A stretch of DNA of 64,000 bases, from contig NZ_CP064936.1 in assembly GCF_016117655.1 (NCBI RefSeq), positions 2,356,001-2,420,000 of the forward strand, in the 5' to 3' direction. Below are positions 8,192 to 16,799 of the stretch, piece after piece (the stretch's first letter is position 1; each line of letters begins with the position of its first letter). The notes beneath the pieces were generated by a model. It made no database searches. It was not told the origin of the DNA and was given only the letters and a program-made list of their open reading frames with translations. A program made the translations under genes and the position numbers. This stretch comes from Treponema peruense. GTDB lineage: Bacteria; Spirochaetota; Spirochaetia; Treponematales; Treponemataceae.

Positions 8192-9928
8192 CTATCTTGT
8201 AAGCTTGCGGTACATAGTTTTGTGAGGACGGTCTGCATCATCACCAAGCATCTTGCGGCGCCATTCAGCATATTCAGACCAGTTGCCTTCAAACCACTTT
8301 ACTTCACTGTTGTTTTCAAAGGCAAGAATATGAGTACAGATTCTGTCCAGGAAGTAACGGTCATGGCTTACAACAAGAACGCAGCCTGCAAACTGGTTGA
8401 TTGCTTCTTCAAGAGAACGTGTAGTTGCAATATCAAGATCGTTTGTAGGTTCGTCAAGAAGAAGAACGTTGCCTGCTTCTTTGAACATCATTCCCATGTT
8501 GAGTCTGTTTTTTTCACCGCCCGAAAGCACGCTTATTTTTTTATTCTGCTCGGGTCCGTTAAAGTTGAACCAGGAACAGTAAGCGCGACTGTTTACTTCA
8601 CGGACTGCTCCGTTTACAGGACGTCCCTTTTCGTCAACAGCGCCAAGCCTTACCAGATCTGCACCACCCGAAAGCATTTCCCAGACAGTCTTATTGGGGT
8701 CCAGTTTGCTTCTCATCTGGTCAACATAAACAAGTTTTACAGTTTCGCCAATTTTGATTGTTCCAGAGTCAGGCTTTTCGTCCCCTTCACCTGCAGCAGC
8801 AGAAATCATTTTAAAGAGAGTGGTTTTTCCCGCTCCGTTCGGTCCTACAATACCAACAACAGCACCGGCCGGAATATTAAAGTCAAGGTTTTCAAACAGA
8901 AGTTTGTCTCCGAAAGATTTTGTAAGTTTGTCTGCAACAACAACTACATTTCCAAGACGCGGTCCGGCTGGAATAGAAATCTGGCTGTCGCGGAGTTTTA
9001 TGCGCTTGCTTTCTTCGGCAAGAAGTTCTTCGTAGCGTGTAATATGTTCCTTGTGCTTGGCCTGCCTTCCCTTTGCGCCTGCATGAATCCATTCAAGCTC
9101 TTCTTTCATTTCGCGCTGGCGTGTGGAAGCCTGCTTTTCTTCAAGTTCAAGTCTCTTTTCCTTTGCCTCAAGCCATTCAGAATAATTTCCCTTGAACGGA
9201 TAACCTTCGCCTCTGTCCATTTCAAGAATCCAGCCGGCAACGTTGTCCAAAAAGTATCGGTCGTGGGTAATAGCAATGATTGTTCCCTTATAGTCGCGCA
9301 AATGACGCTCAAGCCATGCTACAGTTTCGGCATCAAGGTGGTTGGTCGGTTCATCAAGAAGAAGAATATCCGGCTGCTGCAGCAAAAGTCTGCAAAGTGC
9401 AACACGGCGTCTTTCACCTCCTGAAAGAACATCAACAACCTGTTCGGGAGGAGGACAGCGCAATGCATCCATTGCAAGTTCAAGATTTGTTTCAAGGTTC
9501 CATGCATCGGCAGCATCAAGCTTTTCCTGAAGTTCTGCCTGTCTTGCACAGAGTTTGTCAAAGTCGGCATCGGGATCACCGAATGCTTCATTTACCTTGT
9601 CAAATTCCGCAAGAAGATCTGTTATTGGCTTAACGCCTTCCATTACAATTTCACGAACAGTTTTGCCTTCGTCAAGATGCGGTTCCTGTTCAAGATAGCC
9701 CATTGTGTATCCGGGAAGAAGCTGCGTTTCACCGGTATAGTCTGTATCTGCGCCTGCAAGAATCTTGAACAAAGAAGATTTACCTGCACCGTTTTCACCT
9801 ATGACACCGATTTTTGCGCCGTAATAATAAGAAATGCTTATGTCCTTCAATACGACTTTAGTCCCGTAAGCGCGGGAAACCCTGTCCATTGTGTAAATGA
9901 TTTTCTTGTCGTCTACTGTCTTTGCCAT
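8192..9928 (-). CDS. ettA: Energy-dependent translational throttle protein EttA (ABC-F)
   Basis: 578 residues, two tandem ABC ATPase domains and no membrane segments. Walker A GENGAGKSSLF and GPNGAGKTTLF; signatures LSGGERRRVALCRLLL and LSGGEKNRLNMGMMF; Walker B ILLLDEPTNHLD and VLLLDEPTNDLD. The first domain carries the short arm insertion and the linker is the ABC-F P-site tRNA interaction motif region, matching EttA rather than Uup. EttA binds the ribosomal E site and gates the first elongation steps according to ATP/ADP. Start ATG 9928 has no Shine-Dalgarno but lies 6 bases past a TATACT, so the mRNA is predicted leaderless. Confidence 0.93.
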   Translation of the reverse strand: MAKTVDDKKIIYTMDRVSRAYGTKVVLKDISISYYYGAKIGVIGENGAGKSSLFKILAGADTDYTGETQLLPGYTMGYLEQEPHLDEGKTVREIVMEGVKPITDLLAEFDKVNEAFGDPDADFDKLCARQAELQEKLDAADAWNLETNLELAMDALRCPPPEQVVDVLSGGERRRVALCRLLLQQPDILLLDEPTNHLDAETVAWLERHLRDYKGTIIAITHDRYFLDNVAGWILEMDRGEGYPFKGNYSEWLEAKEKRLELEEKQASTRQREMKEELEWIHAGAKGRQAKHKEHITRYEELLAEESKRIKLRDSQISIPAGPRLGNVVVVADKLTKSFGDKLLFENLDFNIPAGAVVGIVGPNGAGKTTLFKMISAAAGEGDEKPDSGTIKIGETVKLVYVDQMRSKLDPNKTVWEMLSGGADLVRLGAVDEKGRPVNGAVREVNSRAYCSWFNFNGPEQNKKISVLSGGEKNRLNMGMMFKEAGNVLLLDEPTNDLDIATTRSLEEAINQFAGCVLVVSHDRYFLDRICTHILAFENNSEVKWFEGNWSEYAEWRRKMLGDDADRPHKTMYRKLTR

Positions 9929-9934
9929 GCGGTA

Positions 9935-9963
9935 AGTATATAGAAGAAAATAATAAATGTCAA
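9935..9963 (-). promoter_or_regulatory. ettA promoter, predicted leaderless
   Basis: On the minus strand TTGACA (9963-9958), exactly 17 bases, TATACT (9940-9935), then 6 bases to ATG 9928. Both hexamers are near-consensus. The predicted +1 is the A of the start codon. Confidence 0.75.
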
Positions 9964-9969
9964 AGTTAC

Positions 9970-9993
9970 CTCTAAAAATTGCAATTTTTGGAG
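9970..9993. repeat. 24-bp palindrome between ettA and the MATE gene
   Basis: Inverted repeat centred on TTGCAA: CTCTAAAAATTG then CAATTTTTGGAG (one wobble position). It lies just upstream of the ettA -35 in the divergent promoter region, where an operator would sit. No known regulator site is recognised. Confidence 0.45.
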
Positions 9994-10059
9994 CCTCCCT
10001 TATTAAAAAAGTTTGAATTCCGCTAATGAATTTTTATTTTCAAGCCGCGCAAAAAACTA

Positions 10060-10087
10060 TAGACAAAAAAAATCAATGCGATATATT
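10060..10087 (+). promoter_or_regulatory. MATE-gene promoter, predicted leaderless
   Basis: TAGACA at 10060-10065, 16 bases, TATATT at 10082-10087, then 7 bases to ATG 10095. No Shine-Dalgarno precedes that ATG. Confidence 0.5.
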
Positions 10088-10094
10088 CAATGCT

Positions 10095-11486
10095 ATGAAA
10101 GAACTTAACGCAAGACAAAAGAAAGACGGAATGGACATGACAACTGGGGAACCATTCAAGCTTCTCGTGATTTATTCTTTCCCTATTTTACTCGGAAGTC
10201 TTTTCCAGCAGCTCTACAATATGTGTGACACGATAATTGTAGGCCGCCTTCTGGGACCAAACGCACTTGCCGCAGTAGGAAACACCGGGCCAATGAACTT
10301 TCTGGTACTTGGTTTTCTAAACGGAATGACAAGCGGATTTGCTGTAATTACAGCACAGCGTTTTGGAGCACAGGATTCACACGGACTCAGAAGATCCGTC
10401 GCAATGAATGTTATACTCAACATTGCATCAGGAGTGGTAATAACACTTCTTGCGTGCGCGTTTACAATGCCAATTCTAAAGGCAACAAACACACCGCAGG
10501 AAATAATTCAGGAATCCTTTGACTACATTTTTGTAATTTATCTGGGAATAATGTCAATGGTTCTCTACAACGGATGCTCATGTGTACTGCGCGCAGTCGG
10601 TGACAGCAAGACGCCGCTTTATTTTCTTGTAGCGTCTTCCGTACTGAATATAATTTTTGACATTCTGTTCATTGCACAGTTCAAAATGGGAGTAGCAGGT
10701 GCAGCATGGGCAACAGTAATCGCACAGGCCTTAGCCGGAATTGCATCTTTTGTGTGGATTCTTATCCGCTATCCCGAACTTCATCTTTCCCGCGAAGACT
10801 TCAGTTGGAATTCAAAATTCGCATTAAAGCATCTTAACATTGGAATGAATATGGGATTCCAGTTTTCCATTACCGCAATAGGCGTTGTAATTCTGCAGGG
10901 TGCACTAAACAACTTTGGCCCGACAAAAATTGCAGCCTTTACTGCAGCACAAAAAGTTGAACAGCTTGTTACCGTTGCCGCCGGCGTTATGGGAATAACA
11001 ATGACAAACTTTGCAGGACAAAATCTCGGAGCCGCAAAAATCGACAGAATAAAAGAAGGCGTTACAAAATCAATTGTAATAAGTGTCGCTTTTGCAATTA
11101 TTGCAGCAATTCTGGCATGTGCATTGAGTGACCAGATGACAGCACTCTTTTTGGACAGGGCAAGTATGGATGAAGCGCGCTGGAATGAAATTCTTGATGC
11201 ATCAAGAACATATCTTCGTATATGTTCTATCTTCTTCCCCATTCTGTTTGTGCTGTTTATTTACAGAAATACACTTCAGGGAGTTGGCCGCGGTTTCTGG
11301 CCGCTTATGGGCGGTGTATTTGAACTTGTGGCACGTACTGTTGCCGCATATACCCTTCCTGCAGTAATGGGCTTTGCGGGAATATGTACAGCCGAGCCTT
11401 TAGCGTGGATTGCAGCAACAGTTCCGCTCGGCATAGCATATTACATCATTATGTCAAAGTTCAGAATAACGAATACGGCAGAATAA
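10095..11486 (+). CDS. MATE-family efflux transporter
   Basis: About 463 residues with 12 hydrophobic segments. The N-terminus MTTGEPFKLLVIYSFPILLG SLFQQLYN with NMCDTIIVGRLLGPNALAAVG is the classic MATE (NorM/DinF-like) start, repeated in the second half as expected for the two 6-TM bundles. Na+ or H+ coupled export of cationic drugs or metabolites. ATG 10095 is chosen from the promoter distance; ATG 10131 (MDMTTGE) is a plausible alternative and 10026 would lie upstream of the promoter. The stop is one base from the convergent lytic transglycosylase end. Confidence 0.9.
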   Translation: MKELNARQKKDGMDMTTGEPFKLLVIYSFPILLGSLFQQLYNMCDTIIVGRLLGPNALAAVGNTGPMNFLVLGFLNGMTSGFAVITAQRFGAQDSHGLRRSVAMNVILNIASGVVITLLACAFTMPILKATNTPQEIIQESFDYIFVIYLGIMSMVLYNGCSCVLRAVGDSKTPLYFLVASSVLNIIFDILFIAQFKMGVAGAAWATVIAQALAGIASFVWILIRYPELHLSREDFSWNSKFALKHLNIGMNMGFQFSITAIGVVILQGALNNFGPTKIAAFTAAQKVEQLVTVAAGVMGITMTNFAGQNLGAAKIDRIKEGVTKSIVISVAFAIIAAILACALSDQMTALFLDRASMDEARWNEILDASRTYLRICSIFFPILFVLFIYRNTLQGVGRGFWPLMGGVFELVARTVAAYTLPAVMGFAGICTAEPLAWIAATVPLGIAYYIIMSKFRITNTAE

Positions 11487-11487
11487 A

Positions 11488-12264
11488 TTAATGTCTGATA
11501 TTTGTTTTTGCAAGCAGTTTGTACTGACCTTCGGTATTGTAGAGGGCCAGTACTTCTGTAGCAAAATTTTCTTCAAGAACACTTCTGTAATTTTCTATCT
11601 GTGAAATGTAGTTAAGCGTAATCTGCGGTGTACTGTTGCGGCGTACTTTGTTTGTTCCGGCATTGTACATTGCAAGGGCTGCTATTTCGTTACCTGCATT
11701 GTTAAGGCAGAATCTCAGGTGTGCAAGTCCGTAATGTGCCGAAGTTCTTGCGTCGTAAAAATCTCCTTCGTTAAGCTTCGGAAAACTGTTGTTGTTAAGC
11801 TGGAACAGCCCCCGGTCAACACTGCCGTTTGTGTTCTTGTGTACGGCATTTGTTTTGTAGCGGCTTTCTGTATGAGCCAGCGCAAATGCAAGCGAAAGAG
11901 GAATATCATTTTCGTCGGCAGACTTAAGAATTGCCTGTGCTGTTTCGCGGCTATTTGTAATGCGCGAATAATACCACTCAACTGCGGCTCTGCTCTGCGG
12001 CTGTCTGTAAAGAACAAGTCCGGTGTCAACTCTGTCAGAAAAATCCATTACAACTTCGGGAAGTTCCGGGTCCGAAAACAAAGTTTCGTAGTCATACTCA
12101 GGTTCCTGCTGTGACTGTACTTCAGATACGACATTTTCAGAAACGGCGTTACCTGATTCAGCAGGAAGAAAAACAAAAATGCAAATACATGAAATAAGAA
12201 GAAACAAACTGAAAGCGACGGTACCCGTAACAAATTTAATAAAATCGTTGCGTTCAAAATCCAT
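11488..12264 (-). CDS. Membrane-anchored lytic transglycosylase (SLT domain)
   Basis: 258 residues. One N-terminal transmembrane segment (about 10-33) with a short cytoplasmic side, a low-complexity linker, then an SLT lysozyme-like fold: catalytic Glu133 in LAFALAHTESRY, GLFQLNNNSFP, and AALAMYNAGTNKVRRNSTP. It cleaves the MurNAc-GlcNAc bond of peptidoglycan in the periplasm. Start ATG 12264 has AAGAGG upstream. An inverted repeat of about 14 bp (12274-12288 with 12333-12346) in its leader reaches to within a few bases of that Shine-Dalgarno and may modulate it. No obvious operon partner. Confidence 0.85.
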   Translation of the reverse strand: MDFERNDFIKFVTGTVAFSLFLLISCICIFVFLPAESGNAVSENVVSEVQSQQEPEYDYETLFSDPELPEVVMDFSDRVDTGLVLYRQPQSRAAVEWYYSRITNSRETAQAILKSADENDIPLSLAFALAHTESRYKTNAVHKNTNGSVDRGLFQLNNNSFPKLNEGDFYDARTSAHYGLAHLRFCLNNAGNEIAALAMYNAGTNKVRRNSTPQITLNYISQIENYRSVLEENFATEVLALYNTEGQYKLLAKTNIRH

Positions 12265-12362
12265 CTAAAAAACCTCTTGAAACAAATTGCTTCATTCTCT
12301 CCTCTAATTGGAGTATTTTGACATATTTACAAAATTTGTTCAAGAGAGTGTATTGAAAAATA

Positions 12363-12422
12363 AAGAAACAGTATGAAAATAGTGCAAATATTGCGGTTAT
12401 TTATCATTTCATACTGTTTCTT
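12363..12422. terminator. 16-bp perfect inverted repeat at the end of the maltodextrin operon
   Basis: AAGAAACAGTATGAAA (12363-12378) is the exact reverse complement of 12407-12422, with a 28-base loop that itself contains GCAA/TTGC. On the minus strand the stem follows malQ by 19 bases and runs into a T-rich stretch, so it likely terminates the operon. The loop is longer than usual for a Rho-independent terminator. Confidence 0.55.
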
Positions 12423-12441
12423 GCACCAATTTTTTCAGATT

Positions 12442-13938
12442 TTACCTGCTACGGCCGTACAGTTTTGTATAAAACTCCAGCGTTTCCCAATTCTGCGCGT
12501 CAAACAGTTGTTCAGAAGATGCACGCCACTTCCAGTTTGTTCCCAGAGTAGACGGCGTGTTCATGCGTGCTTCAGAGCCAAGCCCAATCAAATCCTGCAT
12601 TGTAAGAACACAGGTATTTGCTACACTCGAAAGTGCGGCAATCATCATTTCACAGCGCAAAGAGTCGGCATTGTTTACCCTCAGATAAGTCATGGCTGTT
12701 TTTACATCTTCCGGGGAAGCTGTTTTTGACCAGCCAAGAATTGTATCGTTGTCATGGGTGCCTGTATAAACCACGCAGTTTTTGTCGTACTTATACGGAA
12801 TATAATCACTCTGTTCGCGTGAGTCAAATGCAAACTGCAGAAGTTTCATTCCCGGAAACCCACTGTCCTTAAGAAGAGCCTTTACGCTGTCTGTAAGAAA
12901 GCCCAGATCTTCTGCAATTATGGGCATTTCACCCAAAGAAGATGCAAGCGCGCGGAACAGTTTCATTCCCGGCCCTGTGCGCCATTTTCCGTTGCGTGCA
13001 TCCGGTGAACCAAACGGAATGCAGTAATATGAATCAAAACCGCGGAAGTGGTCTATGCGCAGAATGTCATAAATTTTAAGGCTCATTTCCACGCGTTTTT
13101 TCCACCAGGAATAATTGTCTTTTTCCATAAGATCCCAGTTATATACAGGATTGCCCCACAACTGACCCGTCGCAGAAAATCCGTCAGGAGGACAGCCGGC
13201 AACTTCTACAGGATTGTAATTCTTATCAAGACAAAACTGGTCAGGAGAAGCCCATACATCAGAACTGTCTGCAGAAACATAAATGGGAATATCACCGATA
13301 ATTTTTATTCCGCAGTCATTGGCATATTTTTTAAGTGAGTTCCACTGCTTAAAGAAAAAATACTGGAGCATTTTATAATATTCTGTTCCGCACACACATT
13401 TTTTCTTCCAATCGCAGAGTGCACTTTCTTCGCGGCGTTTTATTCCGTCTTCCCATGTACCAAAAGCTTTTCCGCCGTGCTCATCTTTTATTGCCATAAA
13501 AAGTGCATAGTCTTCAAGCCAGAACGCATTTTCGCGGCAGAAGTTTTCAAAGTCAGCGGGAATATTTTTTGAAAAATGTTCATATACCGAGCGGAACATT
13601 TTGCCGCGCTTTTCGTACAAAAGTCCGTAGTCGACATTGAGTTCGTCACTTCCCCAGTTTTCATTTTCTATTTCATCAGAAAAAAGAAAACCTTCGCTGC
13701 AAAGAATTTCGGGGTCAATAAAATAAGGGTTTCCGGCAAAGGTAGAAAAACTTTGGTACGGGGAATCACCAAAACTTGTCGGACCTACAGGCAAAATCTG
13801 CCAGTAACTCTGTCCCGACGCTGCAAGTCTGTCTACAAACGCACGGGCTTCTTTTCCCATAGTTCCTATTCCGTATTTTCCCGGAAGAGAAGAAATGTGC
13901 ATTAAAACACCCGAAGCTCTTTTTTTTAATTCATTCAT
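12442..13938 (-). CDS. malQ: 4-alpha-glucanotransferase (amylomaltase)
   Basis: 498 residues, normal for bacterial GH77. N-terminus RASGVLMHISSLPGKYGIG, then SYWQILPVGPTSFGDSPYQ. Catalytic nucleophile Asp in ILRIDHFRGF, acid/base Glu in PIIAEDLG, and the YTGTHDNDTILGW motif. Transfers glucan segments between maltodextrins and releases glucose in the cytoplasm. Start ATG 13938 is two bases past the lacI stop, with no own Shine-Dalgarno, so translation is probably coupled. Last gene of the maltodextrin operon. Confidence 0.95.
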   Translation of the reverse strand: MNELKKRASGVLMHISSLPGKYGIGTMGKEARAFVDRLAASGQSYWQILPVGPTSFGDSPYQSFSTFAGNPYFIDPEILCSEGFLFSDEIENENWGSDELNVDYGLLYEKRGKMFRSVYEHFSKNIPADFENFCRENAFWLEDYALFMAIKDEHGGKAFGTWEDGIKRREESALCDWKKKCVCGTEYYKMLQYFFFKQWNSLKKYANDCGIKIIGDIPIYVSADSSDVWASPDQFCLDKNYNPVEVAGCPPDGFSATGQLWGNPVYNWDLMEKDNYSWWKKRVEMSLKIYDILRIDHFRGFDSYYCIPFGSPDARNGKWRTGPGMKLFRALASSLGEMPIIAEDLGFLTDSVKALLKDSGFPGMKLLQFAFDSREQSDYIPYKYDKNCVVYTGTHDNDTILGWSKTASPEDVKTAMTYLRVNNADSLRCEMMIAALSSVANTCVLTMQDLIGLGSEARMNTPSTLGTNWKWRASSEQLFDAQNWETLEFYTKLYGRSR

Positions 13939-13939
13939 T

Positions 13940-14959
13940 TTATTTTTCCTGTAGGCAAATGCATTTAACGCTTTCACCCTCTATAAATTCAAACGGAATT
14001 GTTCTGTGAACAGGTTTCACGCCTTTTTCGATGCAGTCAATAAGAATGTCCAGACCGTTCTGCGAAAGTTCTTCTACTTTCTGCCTTATCGTTGTAATTT
14101 TTGGGCAGTAGTATTCAGCGATGGGAATTCCGTCAAAGCCTACAACAGAAATTTCTTCCGGTACAGAACGGCCCATTTCCTTCAATTTTCGGCACGCACC
14201 TATTGCCATAACATCTGACATTGTAAAAACAGCGGTTATGTCAGGGCACTTTGACAAAAGGTCTTCCATAGCAGCATAGCCGCCGACAAAGGAATATTTT
14301 GCGGTTGCGTACATTTTGCTGTAGTCAAAGGAACATCCGGTTGCATCCATTACTTCAAGAAAACCCATGTAACGGCGCAATGACGTATCTGAACTTTTTA
14401 TATCACCGCCTATTACACCAATCTTGCGATGGCCGTTGTCTACAAGATACTGTGCCGAATAAGCAGATGCAATTATGTCATCGGTGCTTACACTCGAAAG
14501 ATTTATGTTGTCTGTGTTTTCGGCCATATTGGAAATAATTACGCAGGGAATGTGTATCTCTGAAAATGCATCTTTAAAGGTTTCGGGGTTTCCTCCCAAA
14601 AAGATCATTCCCAAAGGTTTCTGCTCGTAATAAATCTTGCGTGCTTCAAGTGCTTCGTTATCGTATTCATCAAGCACGACAACATTTGTATTGTAAGGAA
14701 GCTGTTCCAGTCTTTTCTGAATTATTTCAAGAAGTGAATTCAGCAGAATACTGGAACTTCCCTTTACAATTATCACGATAAATTTTCCGTCCTGCATCTT
14801 AAGCATACGCGCATTTCTGTTCAGAACAAAATCATATTTGTCTACAATTTCAAGAACTTTTTTGCGCGTCTTTTCGCTTACATCAGGATGGTTATTCAAA
14901 ACACGCGAGACGGTACCGACCGCGACTCCGCATTCCCTGGCAATATCCTTTATGGTCAT
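13940..14959 (-). CDS. LacI-family regulator of the maltodextrin operon
   Basis: 339 residues. N-terminal LacI helix-turn-helix (TIKDIARECGVAVGTVSRVL, hinge helix near NRNARMLK), then a periplasmic-binding-protein-like effector domain (KIGVIGGDIKSSDTSLR; VVGFDGIPIAEY). Lying inside the operon between malG-type permease and malQ, it most likely senses maltose or maltodextrin and represses its own operon through the palindrome at 18186-18199. Six bases separate it from the permease. Confidence 0.9.
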   Translation of the reverse strand: MTIKDIARECGVAVGTVSRVLNNHPDVSEKTRKKVLEIVDKYDFVLNRNARMLKMQDGKFIVIIVKGSSSILLNSLLEIIQKRLEQLPYNTNVVVLDEYDNEALEARKIYYEQKPLGMIFLGGNPETFKDAFSEIHIPCVIISNMAENTDNINLSSVSTDDIIASAYSAQYLVDNGHRKIGVIGGDIKSSDTSLRRYMGFLEVMDATGCSFDYSKMYATAKYSFVGGYAAMEDLLSKCPDITAVFTMSDVMAIGACRKLKEMGRSVPEEISVVGFDGIPIAEYYCPKITTIRQKVEELSQNGLDILIDCIEKGVKPVHRTIPFEFIEGESVKCICLQEK

Positions 14960-14965
14960 AGAAAA

Positions 14966-15808
14966 TTAACCCTTAACAGCTCCAGCAACAACCCCCTTGA
15001 TAATATACTTCTGTGAACTTATATAGAACGCAATAATCGGAATAATAGCAAGAACGAGCATAGCCATGAATCCGCCGTAATCTGTAGAACCGTAAGCGCC
15101 CTGCATTGCAATCTGAATGGCAACCGGAACAGTCTTGTCGTCTGTACCAAGAATGAGGTAAGGAAGAAGATAGTCGTTCCAAACCCACATTGCATTAAGA
15201 ATTGCAACAGTAATTGCAGTCGGCTTCAATACCGGGAATATAATCATAAAGAAAGTCTGAACAGGATTACAGCCGTCAATTTCTGCAGCTTCTTCCAGTT
15301 CAAGTGGAATTCCCTTTACGAATCCGCTGAACATAAATACAGAAAGTCCTGCACCAAATCCAAGGTAAACAAGAACAATTCCAAAAATATTGTCAAAGTT
15401 CATTCTGTTTACGACAAAAGTCATCGTATACATTACCATCTGGAACGGAACAATCATACTGAACGTAAAGAGGTAATAGAGAACCTTCGTAACCTTATTC
15501 TTAACGCGCACCAGAAACCATGAAGTCATTGCAGTGCACAGAATAATCAGTGCAACCGAAGCTATTGTAATAAACAGCGAGCGCAAAAATGAAACAAAGA
15601 ATCCCGAAGTCGTAAGTCCGTTAATATAGTTTTCGAATCCTGCAAAAGTCTCGCTGGTAGGAAAAGAAAACGGCGCACTCGAAATATAAATTCTTGACTT
15701 AAACGAATTGAGCAGAACCAGAAAAATAGGAATAAGAAATACAACCGCAAGTACAATAAGCAGCACAGTAAAAATCATGTCTGCTGCGTGTTTTCTCTTG
15801 AAAATCAT
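14966..15808 (-). CDS. Maltodextrin-type ABC permease, MalG-like
   Basis: 280 residues, six transmembrane segments. EAA loop LELEEAAEIDGCNPVQTFFM ending in P, contacting the ATPase. CUT1-family sugar permease. Its start overlaps the MalF-like gene end by 4 bases (ATGA). No ATPase gene is present in the operon, so a shared MsmX/UgpC-type ATPase encoded elsewhere is expected. Confidence 0.9.
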   Translation of the reverse strand: MIFKRKHAADMIFTVLLIVLAVVFLIPIFLVLLNSFKSRIYISSAPFSFPTSETFAGFENYINGLTTSGFFVSFLRSLFITIASVALIILCTAMTSWFLVRVKNKVTKVLYYLFTFSMIVPFQMVMYTMTFVVNRMNFDNIFGIVLVYLGFGAGLSVFMFSGFVKGIPLELEEAAEIDGCNPVQTFFMIIFPVLKPTAITVAILNAMWVWNDYLLPYLILGTDDKTVPVAIQIAMQGAYGSTDYGGFMAMLVLAIIPIIAFYISSQKYIIKGVVAGAVKG

Positions 15809-16650
15809 TGTTCAACCTCCTTTTTGTTTGTTGCCCTAAGCTGAACAAATGCAATAATAGCAACGATGATAAAGAATATAACTGCCTTTGCCTGACCGAC
15901 TCCCTGCCAACCGATGCGTCCGTAGAACGTATTGTAAATATTAAGGGCAAGCATTTCTGTATTTTTTTCAGGAGCACCCGCCGTAAGGGCAAGGTTCTGG
16001 TCAAACATTTTGAATGTGTTTGTAAGAGTAAGGAAAGTACATATTGTAATCGACGGCATAACCATCGGTATTTTCACTTTGAAAAGAGTAACAAGCGGGG
16101 AAGCGCCGTCTATGGAAGCAGCCTCGACCAGATCACCCGGAATATTCTGAAGTCCTGCGATATAAATTACCATCATGTAACCAATAAGCTGCCAGTTTGT
16201 AAGAATAACGAGTCCCCAGAAACCGTACTGAGCCTTGTATGTAATATCAATTCCAAACGGAGCAAGAATACCATTAATGAGAAGGTTCCAGATGTAACCC
16301 AGAACAATTCCGCCAATGAGGTTGGGCATAAAGAATATTGAACGGAAAACGTTTGTTCCCTTAAGTCCGCGTGTAAGAATAACCGCAAGTGCAAAGGCAA
16401 ATACGTTTACAGTAACAATCGAAACAACTGTAAACAGCGCAGTAAAGCCCAGCGCATGAGTAAACTCACTGTCAAAAGTAAATGCCTTGATATAATTGTC
16501 CAGACCAACCCACTTTGCATTTGTAACAGTTGTAAACTTTGTAAACGAAAGTCCTATTCCCATCAAAAAAGGAATAATAAAGAAAAGTGTAAATGCAATC
16601 AAAGTAGGAAGAACAAAGAGCGGAAAATATTTATTCATCGATTTTCTCAT
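15805..16650 (-). CDS. Maltodextrin-type ABC permease, MalF-like
   Basis: 281 residues, six transmembrane segments, EAA loop DLVEAASIDGASPLVTLFKV. Short form lacking the large periplasmic loop of E. coli MalF. Start ATG 16650 is fixed by a strong GGAGG seven bases upstream; ATG 16683 would place this site inside the gene. Separated from the binding-protein gene by 149 bases containing a strong hairpin. Confidence 0.9.
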   Translation of the reverse strand: MRKSMNKYFPLFVLPTLIAFTLFFIIPFLMGIGLSFTKFTTVTNAKWVGLDNYIKAFTFDSEFTHALGFTALFTVVSIVTVNVFAFALAVILTRGLKGTNVFRSIFFMPNLIGGIVLGYIWNLLINGILAPFGIDITYKAQYGFWGLVILTNWQLIGYMMVIYIAGLQNIPGDLVEAASIDGASPLVTLFKVKIPMVMPSITICTFLTLTNTFKMFDQNLALTAGAPEKNTEMLALNIYNTFYGRIGWQGVGQAKAVIFFIIVAIIAFVQLRATNKKEVEQ

Positions 16651-16737
16651 GTTACTATCCTCCAAAAAAAATACGCAGTGCAAATGAAGTGCAAATTAAT
16701 GTTAAAAAAAATTAGAACTAAACTATTTTTAAATGTT

Positions 16738-16769
16738 CCGGCAGAGCACTTTTATTTGTACCCCGCCGG
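16738..16769 (-). promoter_or_regulatory. Intercistronic hairpin after the binding-protein gene
   Basis: Twelve-pair stem (CCGGC closing with GCCGG, then seven more pairs including wobbles) with an 8-base A-rich loop, 30 bases downstream of the binding-protein stop. It lacks an adjacent T-run, so it is better read as an mRNA-stabilising or partial-termination hairpin. This would keep binding protein above permease levels, as in many binding-protein operons. Confidence 0.6.
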
Positions 16770-16799
16770 ATTTGTCTGTATCAAAACAGCGCAGTGCAA

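Noticed and set aside
7985-9424. 479-codon open frame on the plus strand opposite ettA and the HAD gene
   Set aside because: It lies wholly antisense to two well-supported genes, has no recognisable domain and no ribosome site; it is a by-product of their codon usage.
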